This document shows, piece by piece, positions 18,035 to 27,271 of a stretch of 64,000 nucleotides of DNA. Both the position numbers and the translations under genes were made by a program. Position 1 is the stretch's first letter. Each line of letters starts with the position of its first letter. The notes beneath the pieces were generated by a model. That model was given only the letters and a program-made list of their open reading frames with translations. It made no database searches and was not told the DNA's origin. Source of the DNA: Bacteroides sp. MSB163 (GTDB taxonomy: Bacteria > Bacteroidota > Bacteroidia > Bacteroidales > Bacteroidaceae); assembly GCF_036416795.1 (NCBI RefSeq), contig NZ_CP143867.1:5076001-5140000 (forward strand), read 5' to 3'.

Positions 18035-19285
18035 CTACTTACATTTGATTGTTAGTACCTCATTTATATCAGTTGTATAACGCTTGGAAAGCTGTTCTTG
18101 TTTTAGCTTCCAGTCTCTTCCGTTACCTTGAACCGCCAATTTCACAAGATGCCTATGTTCACCATTAACTTTATCTATGGCTTGCATCAGCTTTTCCCGT
18201 TTTTCCCGATCTACTGTGTCGAATAATCCAAGTTGGGCACTTGTTACTATCTCTGTAATGATAACACCGGCTTTCTTGTACTGATAACCTGGCATAAAAA
18301 TACTCTTTAGTCCTTCAAGAGCATAATGTACTATTTCAAGAGTATCACTCGTAGGTACAGGCAGTTTGATTATTGTGTTCTTCCAATATTGGGGTAGGTC
18401 TTCCCGGAAGTTATTCGTGTGGATGAATACCATCAGAGACATTGCGTATGACTTTTGTTGTCTGAGCTTCTTCGCACATGCAGATGCATGCGTAGCGATT
18501 GCCTCAGACATAGTATCAATATCTTCTACCATTTTACCGAAAGAGCGGCTGGTACATATTTGTTTCTTGGCAGGCGGTGCACTTTCCATATCAATGCAAG
18601 ATATTCCTCTCAGTTCTTTCCAGGTACGTTCACCTACAACGGTCATATTCTTTCTAACCCATGAGCCGGGCAGTTGTGTAAAATCAAAAGCGGTCTTCAC
18701 TCCTTGTTTTTCCAACTTTGCAGCTTGACGACGGCCAATCCCCCATACATCGCCAATCTCAAACAGTTTTAATGCTTTCTCACGCTTTTCTTCAGTATCA
18801 ATGATGCAGAGACGATTATACGCTGGATACTTCTTTGCAAATTTGTTAGCCATCTTTGCAAGTGTTTTGGTTGGAGCAATACCAAGACTTACAGGTATAC
18901 CGGTACCACGAGATACTTTCCGTACAATGTTTGCTCCGAGTGATTGCAGGTCTTTAATCCCCGCCAGGTTGAGAAATGCTTCGTCAATAGAATAGACTTC
19001 AATTTCAGGCGCCAGCTCTGCTAACATTGACATCACTCGTCCGGACATATCGCCATATAGCACATAGTTAGATGAAAATACAGCTACATCATGTTGCTTT
19101 ACTAAATCCTTTATTTGGTAAGCTGGCACTCCCATTTTAATACCGAGAACTTTTGCTTCATTGCTCCTGGCTATAACACATCCATCATTGTTTGATAAAA
19201 CAACGATAGGTTTCCCGTTTAGCGAGGGGGTGAAGACCCTTTCACAACTCGCATAGAAGTTGTTACAGTCTACAAGGCCGAACAT
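18035..19285 (-). CDS. umuC: Y-family translesion DNA polymerase UmuC (prophage-borne)
   Basis: 416 residues, the usual UmuC length. The N-terminal palm has D6 in GLVDCNNFYASCE and the catalytic pair D101-E102 in VYSIDEAFL. The thumb region with WGIGRRQAAKLEKQGV follows, then the little-finger domain and a C-terminal tail that would contact the beta clamp. It copies past damaged bases together with cleaved UmuD. Its start shares one base with the umuD stop (TAATG), a coupling typical of umuDC operons. Because it lies between phage virion genes and the integrase, it is prophage cargo that could raise host mutation rates under DNA damage. Confidence 0.95.
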   Translation of the reverse strand: MFGLVDCNNFYASCERVFTPSLNGKPIVVLSNNDGCVIARSNEAKVLGIKMGVPAYQIKDLVKQHDVAVFSSNYVLYGDMSGRVMSMLAELAPEIEVYSIDEAFLNLAGIKDLQSLGANIVRKVSRGTGIPVSLGIAPTKTLAKMANKFAKKYPAYNRLCIIDTEEKREKALKLFEIGDVWGIGRRQAAKLEKQGVKTAFDFTQLPGSWVRKNMTVVGERTWKELRGISCIDMESAPPAKKQICTSRSFGKMVEDIDTMSEAIATHASACAKKLRQQKSYAMSLMVFIHTNNFREDLPQYWKNTIIKLPVPTSDTLEIVHYALEGLKSIFMPGYQYKKAGVIITEIVTSAQLGLFDTVDREKREKLMQAIDKVNGEHRHLVKLAVQGNGRDWKLKQEQLSKRYTTDINEVLTIKCK

Positions 19286-19725
19286 TATCTTTTTCTCCGA
19301 TTCTTTTTTATTGTGTAGGTAACGATACCCCAGACTATAAATTCATTTTCTTTTGTGACTTTTATCAATGGGTAATTAGGATTGGATGGTACCAACCATG
19401 CGACATCCGGCTCTAATCGAACTCTCTTAACGGTAAACTCGCCATCTATAAAACAAACAGCCAGATCGTCATCCAGCAATTCCAACGATTTATCAATTAT
19501 GAGAATGTCTCCTTCTTCAATGCCTTCATCGCGCATTGAGTCACCAACAACACGGCCGTAAAATGTGCTGGCCGGATGCTTTATGAGCTCCTTATTCAAA
19601 TCTATTGCCTGTTCAAGATAATCTTGTGCCGGGCTAGGAAATCCTGCACGAACCCCTTCGTCTGCATAAGGCAGGGGCAGACTTGAAGAAATGTCAATCT
19701 TATGTATTTCTATGTTCCTTTTCAT
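19285..19725 (-). CDS. umuD: UmuD-like S24 peptidase (LexA-type self-cleaving)
   Basis: 146 residues. The catalytic pair is S63 in VVGDSMRDEGI and K100 in EFTVKRV. A cleavage site of the UmuD type, A27-G28, is visible in GVRAGFPSPA. There is no N-terminal DNA-binding domain, so it is UmuD-like and not a repressor. It is the first gene of umuD-umuC-SRAP. The 67-base gap to the integrase end (19726-19792) should hold its promoter; I see only a degenerate -7 (TTTATTTG) and no SOS operator that I can recognise for this phylum. Confidence 0.93.
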   Translation of the reverse strand: MKRNIEIHKIDISSSLPLPYADEGVRAGFPSPAQDYLEQAIDLNKELIKHPASTFYGRVVGDSMRDEGIEEGDILIIDKSLELLDDDLAVCFIDGEFTVKRVRLEPDVAWLVPSNPNYPLIKVTKENEFIVWGIVTYTIKKNRRKR

Positions 19726-19792
19726 TGTGGCAAATAAACAAAGAAACCTTGTATATAGTTGCCAGTATTTGTATTTTTTACATTCTATTCAG

Positions 19793-21274
19793 TTAAAAAC
19801 CTTTCCCTTTCATTCTTTCATAAATAGCTACCTGGTCCTTATCCACATTTTCCACCCGGAACTGTACCATACATCTGTTCGGAATATCATCAGGGAGTTG
19901 CCCAACTAATGAAGTGATAACTTCTTCTTTATTATTAAACCCAATATCACAAAGTGAGGCTATCTTTCTTCCACGGAAGAAAGCTTCTCCCCTAACCTGA
20001 TATTTAGGAGAAATTCTCAGTTCCATGCCATCACTCTCTTCTTTCTTCTTTTCTTCCGGTGCACAGAAAAAAAGAAAATCAATTACTTTCTGATTTAGAA
20101 CAGAAACAGAAGTATAATCAGGTTTGATATATCCTTGTGTCACCTTGTGAGCAGACGAATGATTCATTGCAAAGCCTACTTCTTCAAGAGTTGCGCCACA
20201 ATTATTTTGTGCCACAGTCCCCCACGTATGCCGAAAAGTATAACAGCAATATTGTTCCCCCTTTTGCATCCCCAGACTTTTTTCACATAGAATTCTTATA
20301 CCGATATTCACATTAGCGTTAAAACTGTCTTCACTACTATATCTCTCCGCAAACATGAATAAATAGGGGCTATCAGGCCCAGCCTTGTACTTATCAAAAA
20401 GCGGCATTAGTATATCAGGGAGTTTAATTTCAAGATAAGCATGATCACGACGGAACTTCATTGTCTTGCGCCTATTATAGTGTATAATACCATCTCTCAG
20501 ATCTGCCTTTTTTAAATGGTACAAGTCAACCGTATTAATTCCTGCAAGACACATTATCATCATTGCTACATCTCTACCAAGTTCTGGGACAGACAACTTA
20601 TAGTTGCTTTCCGGTATTGCGGCAGAGAAGAACTCTCTGACCTTTTCAGGATCAATCGCACGTTTTTCAGGCACATCAGCAGCAGGTATTTTTACCTTCA
20701 ACCATGGGTTTGTTTTTATCCTTATAAGCCCACGGTCATAATCGTTATACTCAAGTATGGCAGCTTTGAATATTTGCCGAATACAGATTGGGTACATCTC
20801 TTTAGCTCTCGCGCTTGACATCAAAGATTGAATCCATCCATCAACAAAATTAGTTGTGAATCGAGAGAACATTAACTTATTTGTTCCAGCATAACGCTCT
20901 AAATGTTGATAAGCTAATTCATAGTTCCGGGCATTTCGCTCTTGTCCATTCTTAGCCATCTCAAATTTATATTTGCGAGCATAATCAGAGAAGCAAATAT
21001 CTTCATCTATCTGCTGGAGAAAGTCTACTACATCATTAATAGTCCACTTCTCCGTATCAACCTTGTTAAGCCGATCAATAAATTCCGTTATCTTATCAAT
21101 ACAGTACTTCAGGACAAAAGTATCTTTCACATCACCAGCAGCACTCAATCCTTTAGAATCTATCAATTTGTCGGTTTTGATATAGGCAGACTTCCGGTTA
21201 TGAGTCACTCGAATATACACCGGATAGAAGCCATCTTTTCTCTGTTTCTGAACACAAGTTTTAAAAGTTGCCAT
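19793..21274 (-). CDS. Tyrosine recombinase (phage integrase)
   Basis: 493 residues: N-terminal arm-binding domain (about 1-90), SAM-like core-binding domain (about 95-200), catalytic domain (about 215-400), and an unusual C-terminal extension of about 90 residues. Box II is YTFRHTWGTVAQ (R and H of the RHRY set, with Tyr where the first His is usual), followed by MNHSS and the nucleophile Tyr in QGYIKPD. At the position of the first catalytic Arg (normally TGLR-xx-E) this protein reads AGINTVD, with Asn. Bacteroidetes integrases such as IntDOT also lack this Arg, so it need not be dead. It lies at the extreme right end of the prophage next to the presumed attachment site. Confidence 0.93.
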   Translation of the reverse strand: MATFKTCVQKQRKDGFYPVYIRVTHNRKSAYIKTDKLIDSKGLSAAGDVKDTFVLKYCIDKITEFIDRLNKVDTEKWTINDVVDFLQQIDEDICFSDYARKYKFEMAKNGQERNARNYELAYQHLERYAGTNKLMFSRFTTNFVDGWIQSLMSSARAKEMYPICIRQIFKAAILEYNDYDRGLIRIKTNPWLKVKIPAADVPEKRAIDPEKVREFFSAAIPESNYKLSVPELGRDVAMMIMCLAGINTVDLYHLKKADLRDGIIHYNRRKTMKFRRDHAYLEIKLPDILMPLFDKYKAGPDSPYLFMFAERYSSEDSFNANVNIGIRILCEKSLGMQKGEQYCCYTFRHTWGTVAQNNCGATLEEVGFAMNHSSAHKVTQGYIKPDYTSVSVLNQKVIDFLFFCAPEEKKKEESDGMELRISPKYQVRGEAFFRGRKIASLCDIGFNNKEEVITSLVGQLPDDIPNRCMVQFRVENVDKDQVAIYERMKGKGF

Positions 21275-21304
21275 AATTATATTGATTTACAGTTTAATAC
21301 ATAC

Positions 21305-21354
21305 TCTAAACATGTTCTAAACTCATGCACAAAAATACGAAACAGTTTCTAAAC
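21305..21354. repeat. Three TCTAAAC repeats next to the integrase start (candidate arm or attachment sites)
   Basis: TCTAAAC occurs at 21305-21311, 21316-21322 and 21348-21354, the last two preceded by TT. The cluster lies between the integrase start and the ppdK terminator, where the right attachment site must be. Arm-type integrase binding is a guess. Confidence 0.4.
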
Positions 21355-21402
21355 ACTACCAACTATTAGGCATATTTTTCGTGCATTTCGTCAATAAAAC
21401 AA

Positions 21403-21444
21403 AATAGGCTACACAACCCTCACAAAAGGGTTATATAGCCTATT
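21403..21444. terminator. Strong bidirectional terminator hairpin downstream of ppdK
   Basis: AATAGGCTA (21403-21411) pairs perfectly with TAGCCTATT (21436-21444), with a second inner stem AACCCT/AGGGTT. It follows the ppdK stop (21472) and marks the prophage-chromosome junction; the phage may have integrated beside it. Confidence 0.75.
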
Positions 21445-21471
21445 ATCAATTATTTACGGGTTATTATTCCG

Positions 21472-24198
21472 TTATTTCAGGTCTTCAATAGCTGCCTGCG
21501 CCGCCGCTAACCGTGCTATGGGCACTCTGAACGGAGAACAGCTCACATAATTCAAACCAACTTTATGGCAGAACTTCACAGAAGAAGGCTCACCACCATG
21601 TTCACCACAGATGCCGCACTTCAAATCCGGACGGATAGCACGACCTTTTTCAGTAGCCATACGTACCAGCTGTCCCACACCGTTTTGGTCGAGAACCTGG
21701 AACGGGTCTACTTTCAAGATTTTCTTTTCCAAATAAACCGGGAGGAAGGAAGCAATATCGTCACGTGAATAACCGAATGTCATCTGTGTCAAGTCATTCG
21801 TACCGAATGAGAAGAATTCAGCAGAAGAAGCAATACGGTCGGCAGTCAAGGCAGCACGAGGTATTTCAATCATTGTACCCACCTTAAAGTCAATACTGTC
21901 ACCCACTTCAGCGAAAAGTGCAGCAGCTTCTTCACGAATCACCTTTTCCTGTTCTTTGAACTCATACAGGATACCAGTCAGCGGAACCATGATTTCCGGA
22001 TGTGTTTCCACGCCTTCCTTCTTCAGTTCCAAAGCAGCACCAAGAATGGCACGCGTCTGCATCTGAGTAATCTCAGGATATGTATTACCCAAACGGCATC
22101 CACGGTGTCCCAACATCGGGTTATGTTCGCAAAGCGATTCTACACGTTGCTGGATATAGTGCAGACTAACACCCATAGCATCCGCCATTTCCTGCTGACC
22201 TTTCAAATCGTGGGGAACGAACTCATGCAAAGGAGGATCAAGCAGACGAACAGTTACCGGACAACCTTCCATAGCCTGGAAGATACCCTTAAAGTCAGCT
22301 TGCTGGTAGGGCAATATCTTAGCCAACGCTTTGCGACGTCCTTCTGCATCTTCCGCAAGAATCATCTCACGCATAGCCTTAATCTTTTCACCTTCAAAGA
22401 ACATGTGTTCCGTACGGCAAAGACCGATACCAATAGCACCAAAGTTGCGAGCCACAGCAGCATCATGAGGCGTATCCGCATTGGTACGAACCTGAAGTTT
22501 CGTATACTTATCAGCCAGATCCATCAGTTCTGCGAAATTTCCTGAAAGTTCAGCTGCTTTCGTTTCTACCTGACCTTTATAAACCACCCCTGTACTACCA
22601 TTCAATGAAATATAATCGCCTTCTTTCAGCAGAACGCCATCTATTTCTACCGTACGAGCCTTATAGTCAATATTCAAAGCACCAGCACCCGACACACAAC
22701 ACTTACCCATACCACGGGCCACTACTGCTGCATGAGACGTCATACCGCCACGGGCAGTAAGAATACCTTCTGCAACTGCCATACCGGCCAAGTCTTCGGG
22801 AGAAGTTTCGATACGTACCATTATAATACGCTTACCGGCAGCATGCCATTCTGCAGCATCATCTGCAAAGAACACAATTTGTCCAGTAGCTGCACCCGGA
22901 GATGCAGGAAGACCGCGAGTCAGAACTTTAGCTTGTTTCAAAGCAGTCTTATCAAATACAGGATGAAGTAATTCATCCAATTTATTGGGTTCACAGCGCA
23001 TCAAAGCTGTTTTTTCATCAATCATCCCCTGATGCAGCAGATCCATTGCAATCTTCACCATAGCTGCACCGGTACGTTTACCGTTACGCGTCTGGAGGAA
23101 CCAAAGCTTGCCTTCCTGAACGGTAAACTCCATATCCTGCATATCCTTATAGTGGTTTTCCAATTTAGTTTGCAGCATATCCAGCTCCTTGTAGATTTCC
23201 GGCATAGCCTCTTCCATGGACGGATATTTGGCTGCACGCTCTTCTTCGCTAACGCCTGCAAGTTCTGCCCAGCGTTGCGAACCGACCTTTGTAATCTGTT
23301 GCGGAGTACGGATACCTGCCACAACGTCTTCACCCTGTGCATTGATCAGGTATTCACCATTAAACAAGTCTTCACCCGTACCGGCATCGCGGCTGAAGCA
23401 AACACCTGTAGCTGAAGTTTCGCCCATATTACCGAATACCATTGCCTGTACGTTGACAGCTGTACCCCACTCATCGGGTATGCTTTCCATCTTACGATAC
23501 AGAATAGCACGTTCGTTCATCCAAGAGTTAAATACTGCGCAAACAGCCCCCCACAACTGCTCATAGGCACAAGCCGGGAAATCTTTTCCGGTTTGCTCCT
23601 TCACGGCAGCTTTAAACTTCTTCACCAATTCTTTGAGGTCTTCCACTTCCAATTCGTTATCCAGCTTCACACCTTTCGCATGCTTCACTTCTTCAATGAT
23701 AGCTTCGAACGGATCGATATCCTCCTTATTAGTCGGCTTCATACCCAAAACCACGTCACCATACATCTGTACGAAACGACGGTAAGAGTCCCATGCAAAA
23801 CGGGCATTGCCAGTTTTACGTGTCAATCCTTCTACCACTTCATCGTTCAGGCCCAGATTAAGAATTGTGTCCATCATACCCGGCATGGAGGCGCGAGCAC
23901 CGGAACGTACTGAAACCAGTAAGGGATTTTCTATATCACCGAACTTAGAAGACATCAATTCTTCCACTCTTGCTATGGCGCTTTCTACTTCGCCTTTCAA
24001 CAGGGCAACAACTTTTTCCTGCCCCATCTCATTATATTCGGTACAAACTTCAGTCGTGATTGTAAAACCGGGAGGAACCGGAACCCCAATAAGGTTCATC
24101 TCGGCAAGGTTGGCACCTTTACCCCCCAAAAGATTTTTCATGTCAGCTTTTCCTTCTGCCTGACCGTTACCAAAGGTATAAACTCTTTTCTTGTCCAT
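21472..24198 (-). CDS. ppdK: Pyruvate, phosphate dikinase
   Basis: 908 residues, full length. The N-terminal ATP-grasp part starts with the glycine-rich GGKGANLAEM (about 26-35). The swivelling phosphohistidine domain has the catalytic His in GGMTSHAAVVARGMGK, and the C-terminal TIM-barrel PEP/pyruvate domain has LCRTEHMF and the CGICGEHGG loop near the end. It interconverts pyruvate, ATP and phosphate with PEP, AMP and pyrophosphate in the cytosol. In Bacteroides it links glycolysis and gluconeogenesis. It is a single-gene unit with its own promoter (24240-24270) and terminator, and is a typical core gene next to rlmD. Confidence 0.98.
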   Translation of the reverse strand: MDKKRVYTFGNGQAEGKADMKNLLGGKGANLAEMNLIGVPVPPGFTITTEVCTEYNEMGQEKVVALLKGEVESAIARVEELMSSKFGDIENPLLVSVRSGARASMPGMMDTILNLGLNDEVVEGLTRKTGNARFAWDSYRRFVQMYGDVVLGMKPTNKEDIDPFEAIIEEVKHAKGVKLDNELEVEDLKELVKKFKAAVKEQTGKDFPACAYEQLWGAVCAVFNSWMNERAILYRKMESIPDEWGTAVNVQAMVFGNMGETSATGVCFSRDAGTGEDLFNGEYLINAQGEDVVAGIRTPQQITKVGSQRWAELAGVSEEERAAKYPSMEEAMPEIYKELDMLQTKLENHYKDMQDMEFTVQEGKLWFLQTRNGKRTGAAMVKIAMDLLHQGMIDEKTALMRCEPNKLDELLHPVFDKTALKQAKVLTRGLPASPGAATGQIVFFADDAAEWHAAGKRIIMVRIETSPEDLAGMAVAEGILTARGGMTSHAAVVARGMGKCCVSGAGALNIDYKARTVEIDGVLLKEGDYISLNGSTGVVYKGQVETKAAELSGNFAELMDLADKYTKLQVRTNADTPHDAAVARNFGAIGIGLCRTEHMFFEGEKIKAMREMILAEDAEGRRKALAKILPYQQADFKGIFQAMEGCPVTVRLLDPPLHEFVPHDLKGQQEMADAMGVSLHYIQQRVESLCEHNPMLGHRGCRLGNTYPEITQMQTRAILGAALELKKEGVETHPEIMVPLTGILYEFKEQEKVIREEAAALFAEVGDSIDFKVGTMIEIPRAALTADRIASSAEFFSFGTNDLTQMTFGYSRDDIASFLPVYLEKKILKVDPFQVLDQNGVGQLVRMATEKGRAIRPDLKCGICGEHGGEPSSVKFCHKVGLNYVSCSPFRVPIARLAAAQAAIEDLK

Positions 24199-24239
24199 AA
24201 TATAAATTTAAGTTTCTCAATTGTGATTTTTTCTGTTCG

Positions 24240-24270
24240 CAAATCTAAGTATATTTCGCATACTAGAAAA
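24240..24270 (-). promoter_or_regulatory. ppdK promoter
   Basis: On the minus strand TTTT (24267-24270), a 19-base spacer and TAGATTTG (24240-24247) fit the TTTG / TAnnTTTG pattern with one mismatch in the -33 box. It lies about 41 bases before the ppdK start. Confidence 0.65.
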
Positions 24271-24361
24271 CTTTTTGAGAAAAAACTTTCTATCAAAATG
24301 CAATTTCGACATTGCAATCTTTAATATTTCACTTCATAGAGAGAATTCCCGAAAAAATGTC

Positions 24362-24369
24362 TATTTTTG
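24362..24369 (+). promoter_or_regulatory. Candidate -7 box for rlmD
   Basis: TATTTTTG fits TAnnTTTG and lies 28 bases before the GTG start at 24398; no clear -33 box is seen at the right spacing. Confidence 0.45.
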
Positions 24370-24397
24370 CAGAATAATTTATTAGACTGGTGTAAAA

Positions 24398-25828
24398 GTG
24401 GCAAGAAATAGAAAAGAGCTTCCTCTACTGGAGAAAGTGACAATAACGGATGTGGCTGCCGAAGGAAAAGCCATCGCAAAGGTTAATGATTTGGTTATTT
24501 TCGTACCTTATGTCGTTCCCGGAGATGTAGTAGACCTGCAAATTAAGAGAAAAAAGCATCATTATGCTGAAGCTGTAGTAGTGAAGTTCCACGAATATTC
24601 TCGTGAAAGAGCTGTCCCATTTTGCCAACATTATGGCGTATGTGGCGGTTGCAAATGGCAAGTTCTTCCCTATTCTGAGCAAATCAAGTACAAGCAAAAA
24701 CAAGTAACGGACAACCTTACCCGCATCGGAAAAATCGAACTTCCGGAAATTTCTCCGATCCTCGGTTCAGAGAAAACACAATTCTACAGAAATAAACTGG
24801 AGTACACATTTTCTAACAAACGTTGGTTGACGGAAGAAGAAATAAAACAAAACGTGGTATACGAACAGATGAATGCCGTAGGTTTCCATATCCCCAACGC
24901 TTTCGATAAAGTACTGGCTATAGAGAAGTGCTGGTTACAAGATGACATATCCAACCGTATCCGCAATGCCATACGTGATTATGCTTACGAACACAATTAT
25001 TCCTTCATCAACCTTCGCACACAGGAAGGCATGTTGCGCAACATGATCATCCGCACATCTACCACCGGAGAATTAATGGTTATCCTCATAGCTAAAATAG
25101 AAGAAGAGGGAGAAGAATTAAGATTATTCAAGCAACTCCTGCAATATGTAGCAGATACATTCCCTGAAATCACCTCTCTCCTATACATTATTAATAATAA
25201 ACGTAATGATACCATTACCGACCTGGATGTGTACACTTTCAAGGGGAAAGATCACATCTTCGAAGAGATGGAAGGATTACGCTTCAAAATAGGTCCTAAA
25301 TCATTCTATCAGACAAACTCCGAACAAGCATACAATCTTTATAAGATAGCACGCAACTTCGCCGGACTGACCGGTAAGGAGCTGGTTTACGATCTTTATA
25401 CAGGTACAGGAACCATTGCCAACTTTGTTTCCAAACAAGCCCGCCAGGTTATTGGTATCGAATATGTACCCGAAGCTATCGAAGATGCAAAGGTAAATGC
25501 AGAAATCAACGGGATTAAGAATACATTATTCTTTGCCGGTGATATGAAAGACATGCTGACTCAGGATTTTATCAATCAATATGGCCGCCCGGATGTTATC
25601 ATTACTGATCCTCCGCGTGCAGGAATGCATCAGGATGTGGTAGATGTTATCCTGTTTGCCGAACCGAAACGTATCGTATATGTAAGTTGCAATCCTGCCA
25701 CACAGGCACGCGATCTGCAACTGCTCGACGTAAAATATAAAGTAAAAGCCATACAACCGGTAGATATGTTCCCCCACACCCACCACGTAGAAAACGTAGT
25801 GCTCCTGGAATTAAGAAATGAAGACTGA
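24398..25828 (+). CDS. rlmD: 23S rRNA (uracil-5-)-methyltransferase, RlmD/RumA type
   Basis: 476 residues. An N-terminal TRAM domain (about 8-65) is followed by the Fe-S cysteines C76, C82 and C85 in FCQHYGVCGGCKWQ and C178 in EKCWLQ. The SAM-binding YDLYTGTGTIANF, DPPRAG and the catalytic C431 in YVSCNPAT come next. It methylates C5 of a uracil in 23S rRNA (U1939 in E. coli); the exact target here is inferred. The start is GTG, chosen because the frame begins MARNRK and no upstream ATG exists. The downstream pseudouridine synthase is 40 bases away on the same strand, so the two probably form an RNA-modification pair. Confidence 0.93.
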   Translation: MARNRKELPLLEKVTITDVAAEGKAIAKVNDLVIFVPYVVPGDVVDLQIKRKKHHYAEAVVVKFHEYSRERAVPFCQHYGVCGGCKWQVLPYSEQIKYKQKQVTDNLTRIGKIELPEISPILGSEKTQFYRNKLEYTFSNKRWLTEEEIKQNVVYEQMNAVGFHIPNAFDKVLAIEKCWLQDDISNRIRNAIRDYAYEHNYSFINLRTQEGMLRNMIIRTSTTGELMVILIAKIEEEGEELRLFKQLLQYVADTFPEITSLLYIINNKRNDTITDLDVYTFKGKDHIFEEMEGLRFKIGPKSFYQTNSEQAYNLYKIARNFAGLTGKELVYDLYTGTGTIANFVSKQARQVIGIEYVPEAIEDAKVNAEINGIKNTLFFAGDMKDMLTQDFINQYGRPDVIITDPPRAGMHQDVVDVILFAEPKRIVYVSCNPATQARDLQLLDVKYKVKAIQPVDMFPHTHHVENVVLLELRNED

Positions 25829-25868
25829 GAATTTTATCACTAATCACTAACCATTAATCACTATCAAC

Positions 25869-26780
25869 GTGGCAAAAGGAAAAATAGTAGCGCGAGCCCG
25901 CACCCAATATACGGACTACACAGTAAACGAACCGATGGAACTTATGGAGTTTCTGGCAGCCAAGATGCCGGATGCCAGCCGTACCAAACTAAAATCATTG
26001 CTCAGCAAGCGAGTGGTATTCGTAGACAGTGTGATAACCACTCAATATAATTTCCCGTTAAAACCGGGTATGAAAGTACAAATCAGTCGTGATAAAGGCA
26101 AGAAAGAATTCCATAATAACCTGCTGAAGATTGTATATGAGGATGCATATATCATAGTGGTGGAAAAGATGCAAGGCCTGCTGTCAGTCAGCAGTGAACG
26201 CCAGAAGGAACGTACAGCATATCATATTCTAAATGAATATGTTCAACGCTCTAATGGACGTGGTAACAGCGTGTACATCGTTCATCGCCTCGATCGTGAC
26301 ACTTCCGGACTGATGATGTTTGCAAAGGATGAAAAAACGCAGCGCACATTGCGCGACAACTGGCATGAGATTGTAACCGACCGTCGCTATGTAGCCGTAG
26401 TCACAGGAGAAATGGAAAAGAATGCAGGTTGTGTCATATCCTGGCTTACTGATCGTACGCTTTATGTTTATTCCAGTCCAACAGATGACGGAGGGCAGAA
26501 AGCAATCACACACTATCGCACAATTAAGCGTGCCAACGGTTATTCTCTTGTAGAGTTGGATCTTGAGACCGGTCGTAAGAACCAAATTCGTGTGCACATG
26601 CAGGACTTAGGGCATCCTATTATTGGTGATGGCCGCTACGGAATAGAAGACGTAAACCCCATTGGACGCTTGGCCCTTCATGCTTTCAAGCTTTGTTTCT
26701 ACCATCCGGTTACAGGAGAGTTGATGAAGTTTGAAACGCCTTATCTGAATGAATTCAAGAAGTTATTTCTGAAGAAATAA
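25869..26780 (+). CDS. RluA-family 23S rRNA / tRNA pseudouridine synthase
   Basis: 303 residues with a GTG start. An S4-like RNA-binding domain (about 20-75, RTKLKSLLSKRVVFVD) is followed by the RluA catalytic domain. The invariant catalytic Asp is D142 in VHRLDRDTSGL. Other family landmarks are RYVAVV, GRKNQIRVHM and HPIIGDGRYG. It isomerises uridine to pseudouridine in structured RNA; which of the RluA, RluC or RluD targets it uses cannot be told from sequence alone. It lies 40 bases after rlmD and ends in a strong terminator. Confidence 0.9.
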   Translation: MAKGKIVARARTQYTDYTVNEPMELMEFLAAKMPDASRTKLKSLLSKRVVFVDSVITTQYNFPLKPGMKVQISRDKGKKEFHNNLLKIVYEDAYIIVVEKMQGLLSVSSERQKERTAYHILNEYVQRSNGRGNSVYIVHRLDRDTSGLMMFAKDEKTQRTLRDNWHEIVTDRRYVAVVTGEMEKNAGCVISWLTDRTLYVYSSPTDDGGQKAITHYRTIKRANGYSLVELDLETGRKNQIRVHMQDLGHPIIGDGRYGIEDVNPIGRLALHAFKLCFYHPVTGELMKFETPYLNEFKKLFLKK

Positions 26781-26789
26781 TATAAAAAA

Positions 26790-26831
26790 ACGCAGATTGA
26801 AAAGTTTTACTCTCATCAATCTGCGTTTTTT
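26790..26831. terminator. Terminator between the pseudouridine synthase and convergent lipoprotein gene
   Basis: ACGCAGATTGA (26790-26800) pairs with TCAATCTGCGT (26816-26826). A-runs on the left and T-runs on the right let it work in both directions. Confidence 0.85.
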
Positions 26832-26848
26832 ATGTAATAAAATATAAT

Positions 26849-27259
26849 TTATCGAACACGACGCATATAAAAGCTTTGCCCATTCATATCGTCCTTGTAT
26901 TCCCTCCAACTATTATACCAAGTGCCGCTAAAAGTATTGGCATCAGCCTGAGCTCCCCAAATATAAGCCATACTGCCGTCATCCAAAAATTCCAATTCCA
27001 TCAAATTATACACTCCTTCAACCCAGTACCATCTAAAAATAAGATAGTTCGGGTCACCTTTTGAGCCAATAGTACCTTGATATCGCTCATTAAATGTCAT
27101 GACTGTTCCTCTCCCCCAAGTGTACGCTCCAAAATCAATCTCTTCAGAAGTATACCACTCACCTGGTAAATTGTATTCAGTCTCTTCCTGATCATCACAA
27201 GCTGTAAGCCCAATGAAAAGGACTGAAAGAAAAAATAGCTTATAAATTAAGCGTTTCAT
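26849..27259 (-). CDS. Small secreted lipoprotein, Bacteroides-type, function unknown
   Basis: 136 residues. A signal peptide ends in a lipobox LTAC (Cys about residue 21) followed by DDQEE; acidic residues after the Cys are common in exported Bacteroidetes lipoproteins. The rest is rich in aromatic and beta-strand residues (GEWYTSEEIDFGAYTWGRG, LIFRWYWVEG, FSGTWYNSW), suggesting a small beta-barrel or lipocalin-like fold. It lies 12 bases downstream of another lipoprotein on the same strand with a similar ground plan (strand-rich, Trp-rich), so the pair may be diverged duplicates. No enzymatic motif seen. Confidence 0.75.
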   Translation of the reverse strand: MKRLIYKLFFLSVLFIGLTACDDQEETEYNLPGEWYTSEEIDFGAYTWGRGTVMTFNERYQGTIGSKGDPNYLIFRWYWVEGVYNLMELEFLDDGSMAYIWGAQADANTFSGTWYNSWREYKDDMNGQSFYMRRVR

Positions 27260-27271
27260 AAGGCATTATTA

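Larger units (their letters stand above)
1..21400. mobile_element. Prophage, right-hand part (podovirus-like), continues off the left edge
   Basis: The block holds internal-virion or ejection-type genes (minus strand, up to 14928), a small-terminase-like gene (15062), a DUF6965 gene, a umuD-umuC-SRAP cassette and a tyrosine integrase ending at 21274. Beyond it the sequence turns into housekeeping genes, starting with ppdK at 21472. The right attachment site must lie between the integrase start (21274) and the ppdK terminator (21403-21444); the exact core cannot be set without the left end. Lesions suggest decay: a frameshift in the giant virion gene, an IS256 insertion beside the terminase gene, and no recognisable large terminase here. 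Portal, capsid and tail genes would have to lie to the left. That it is a prophage rather than another integrated element is inferred from the virion-type genes. Confidence 0.8.

Noticed and set aside
19726..19792. Possible SOS operator ahead of umuD
   Set aside because: I see no palindrome or known LexA-type box for this phylum; only a degenerate -7 element.
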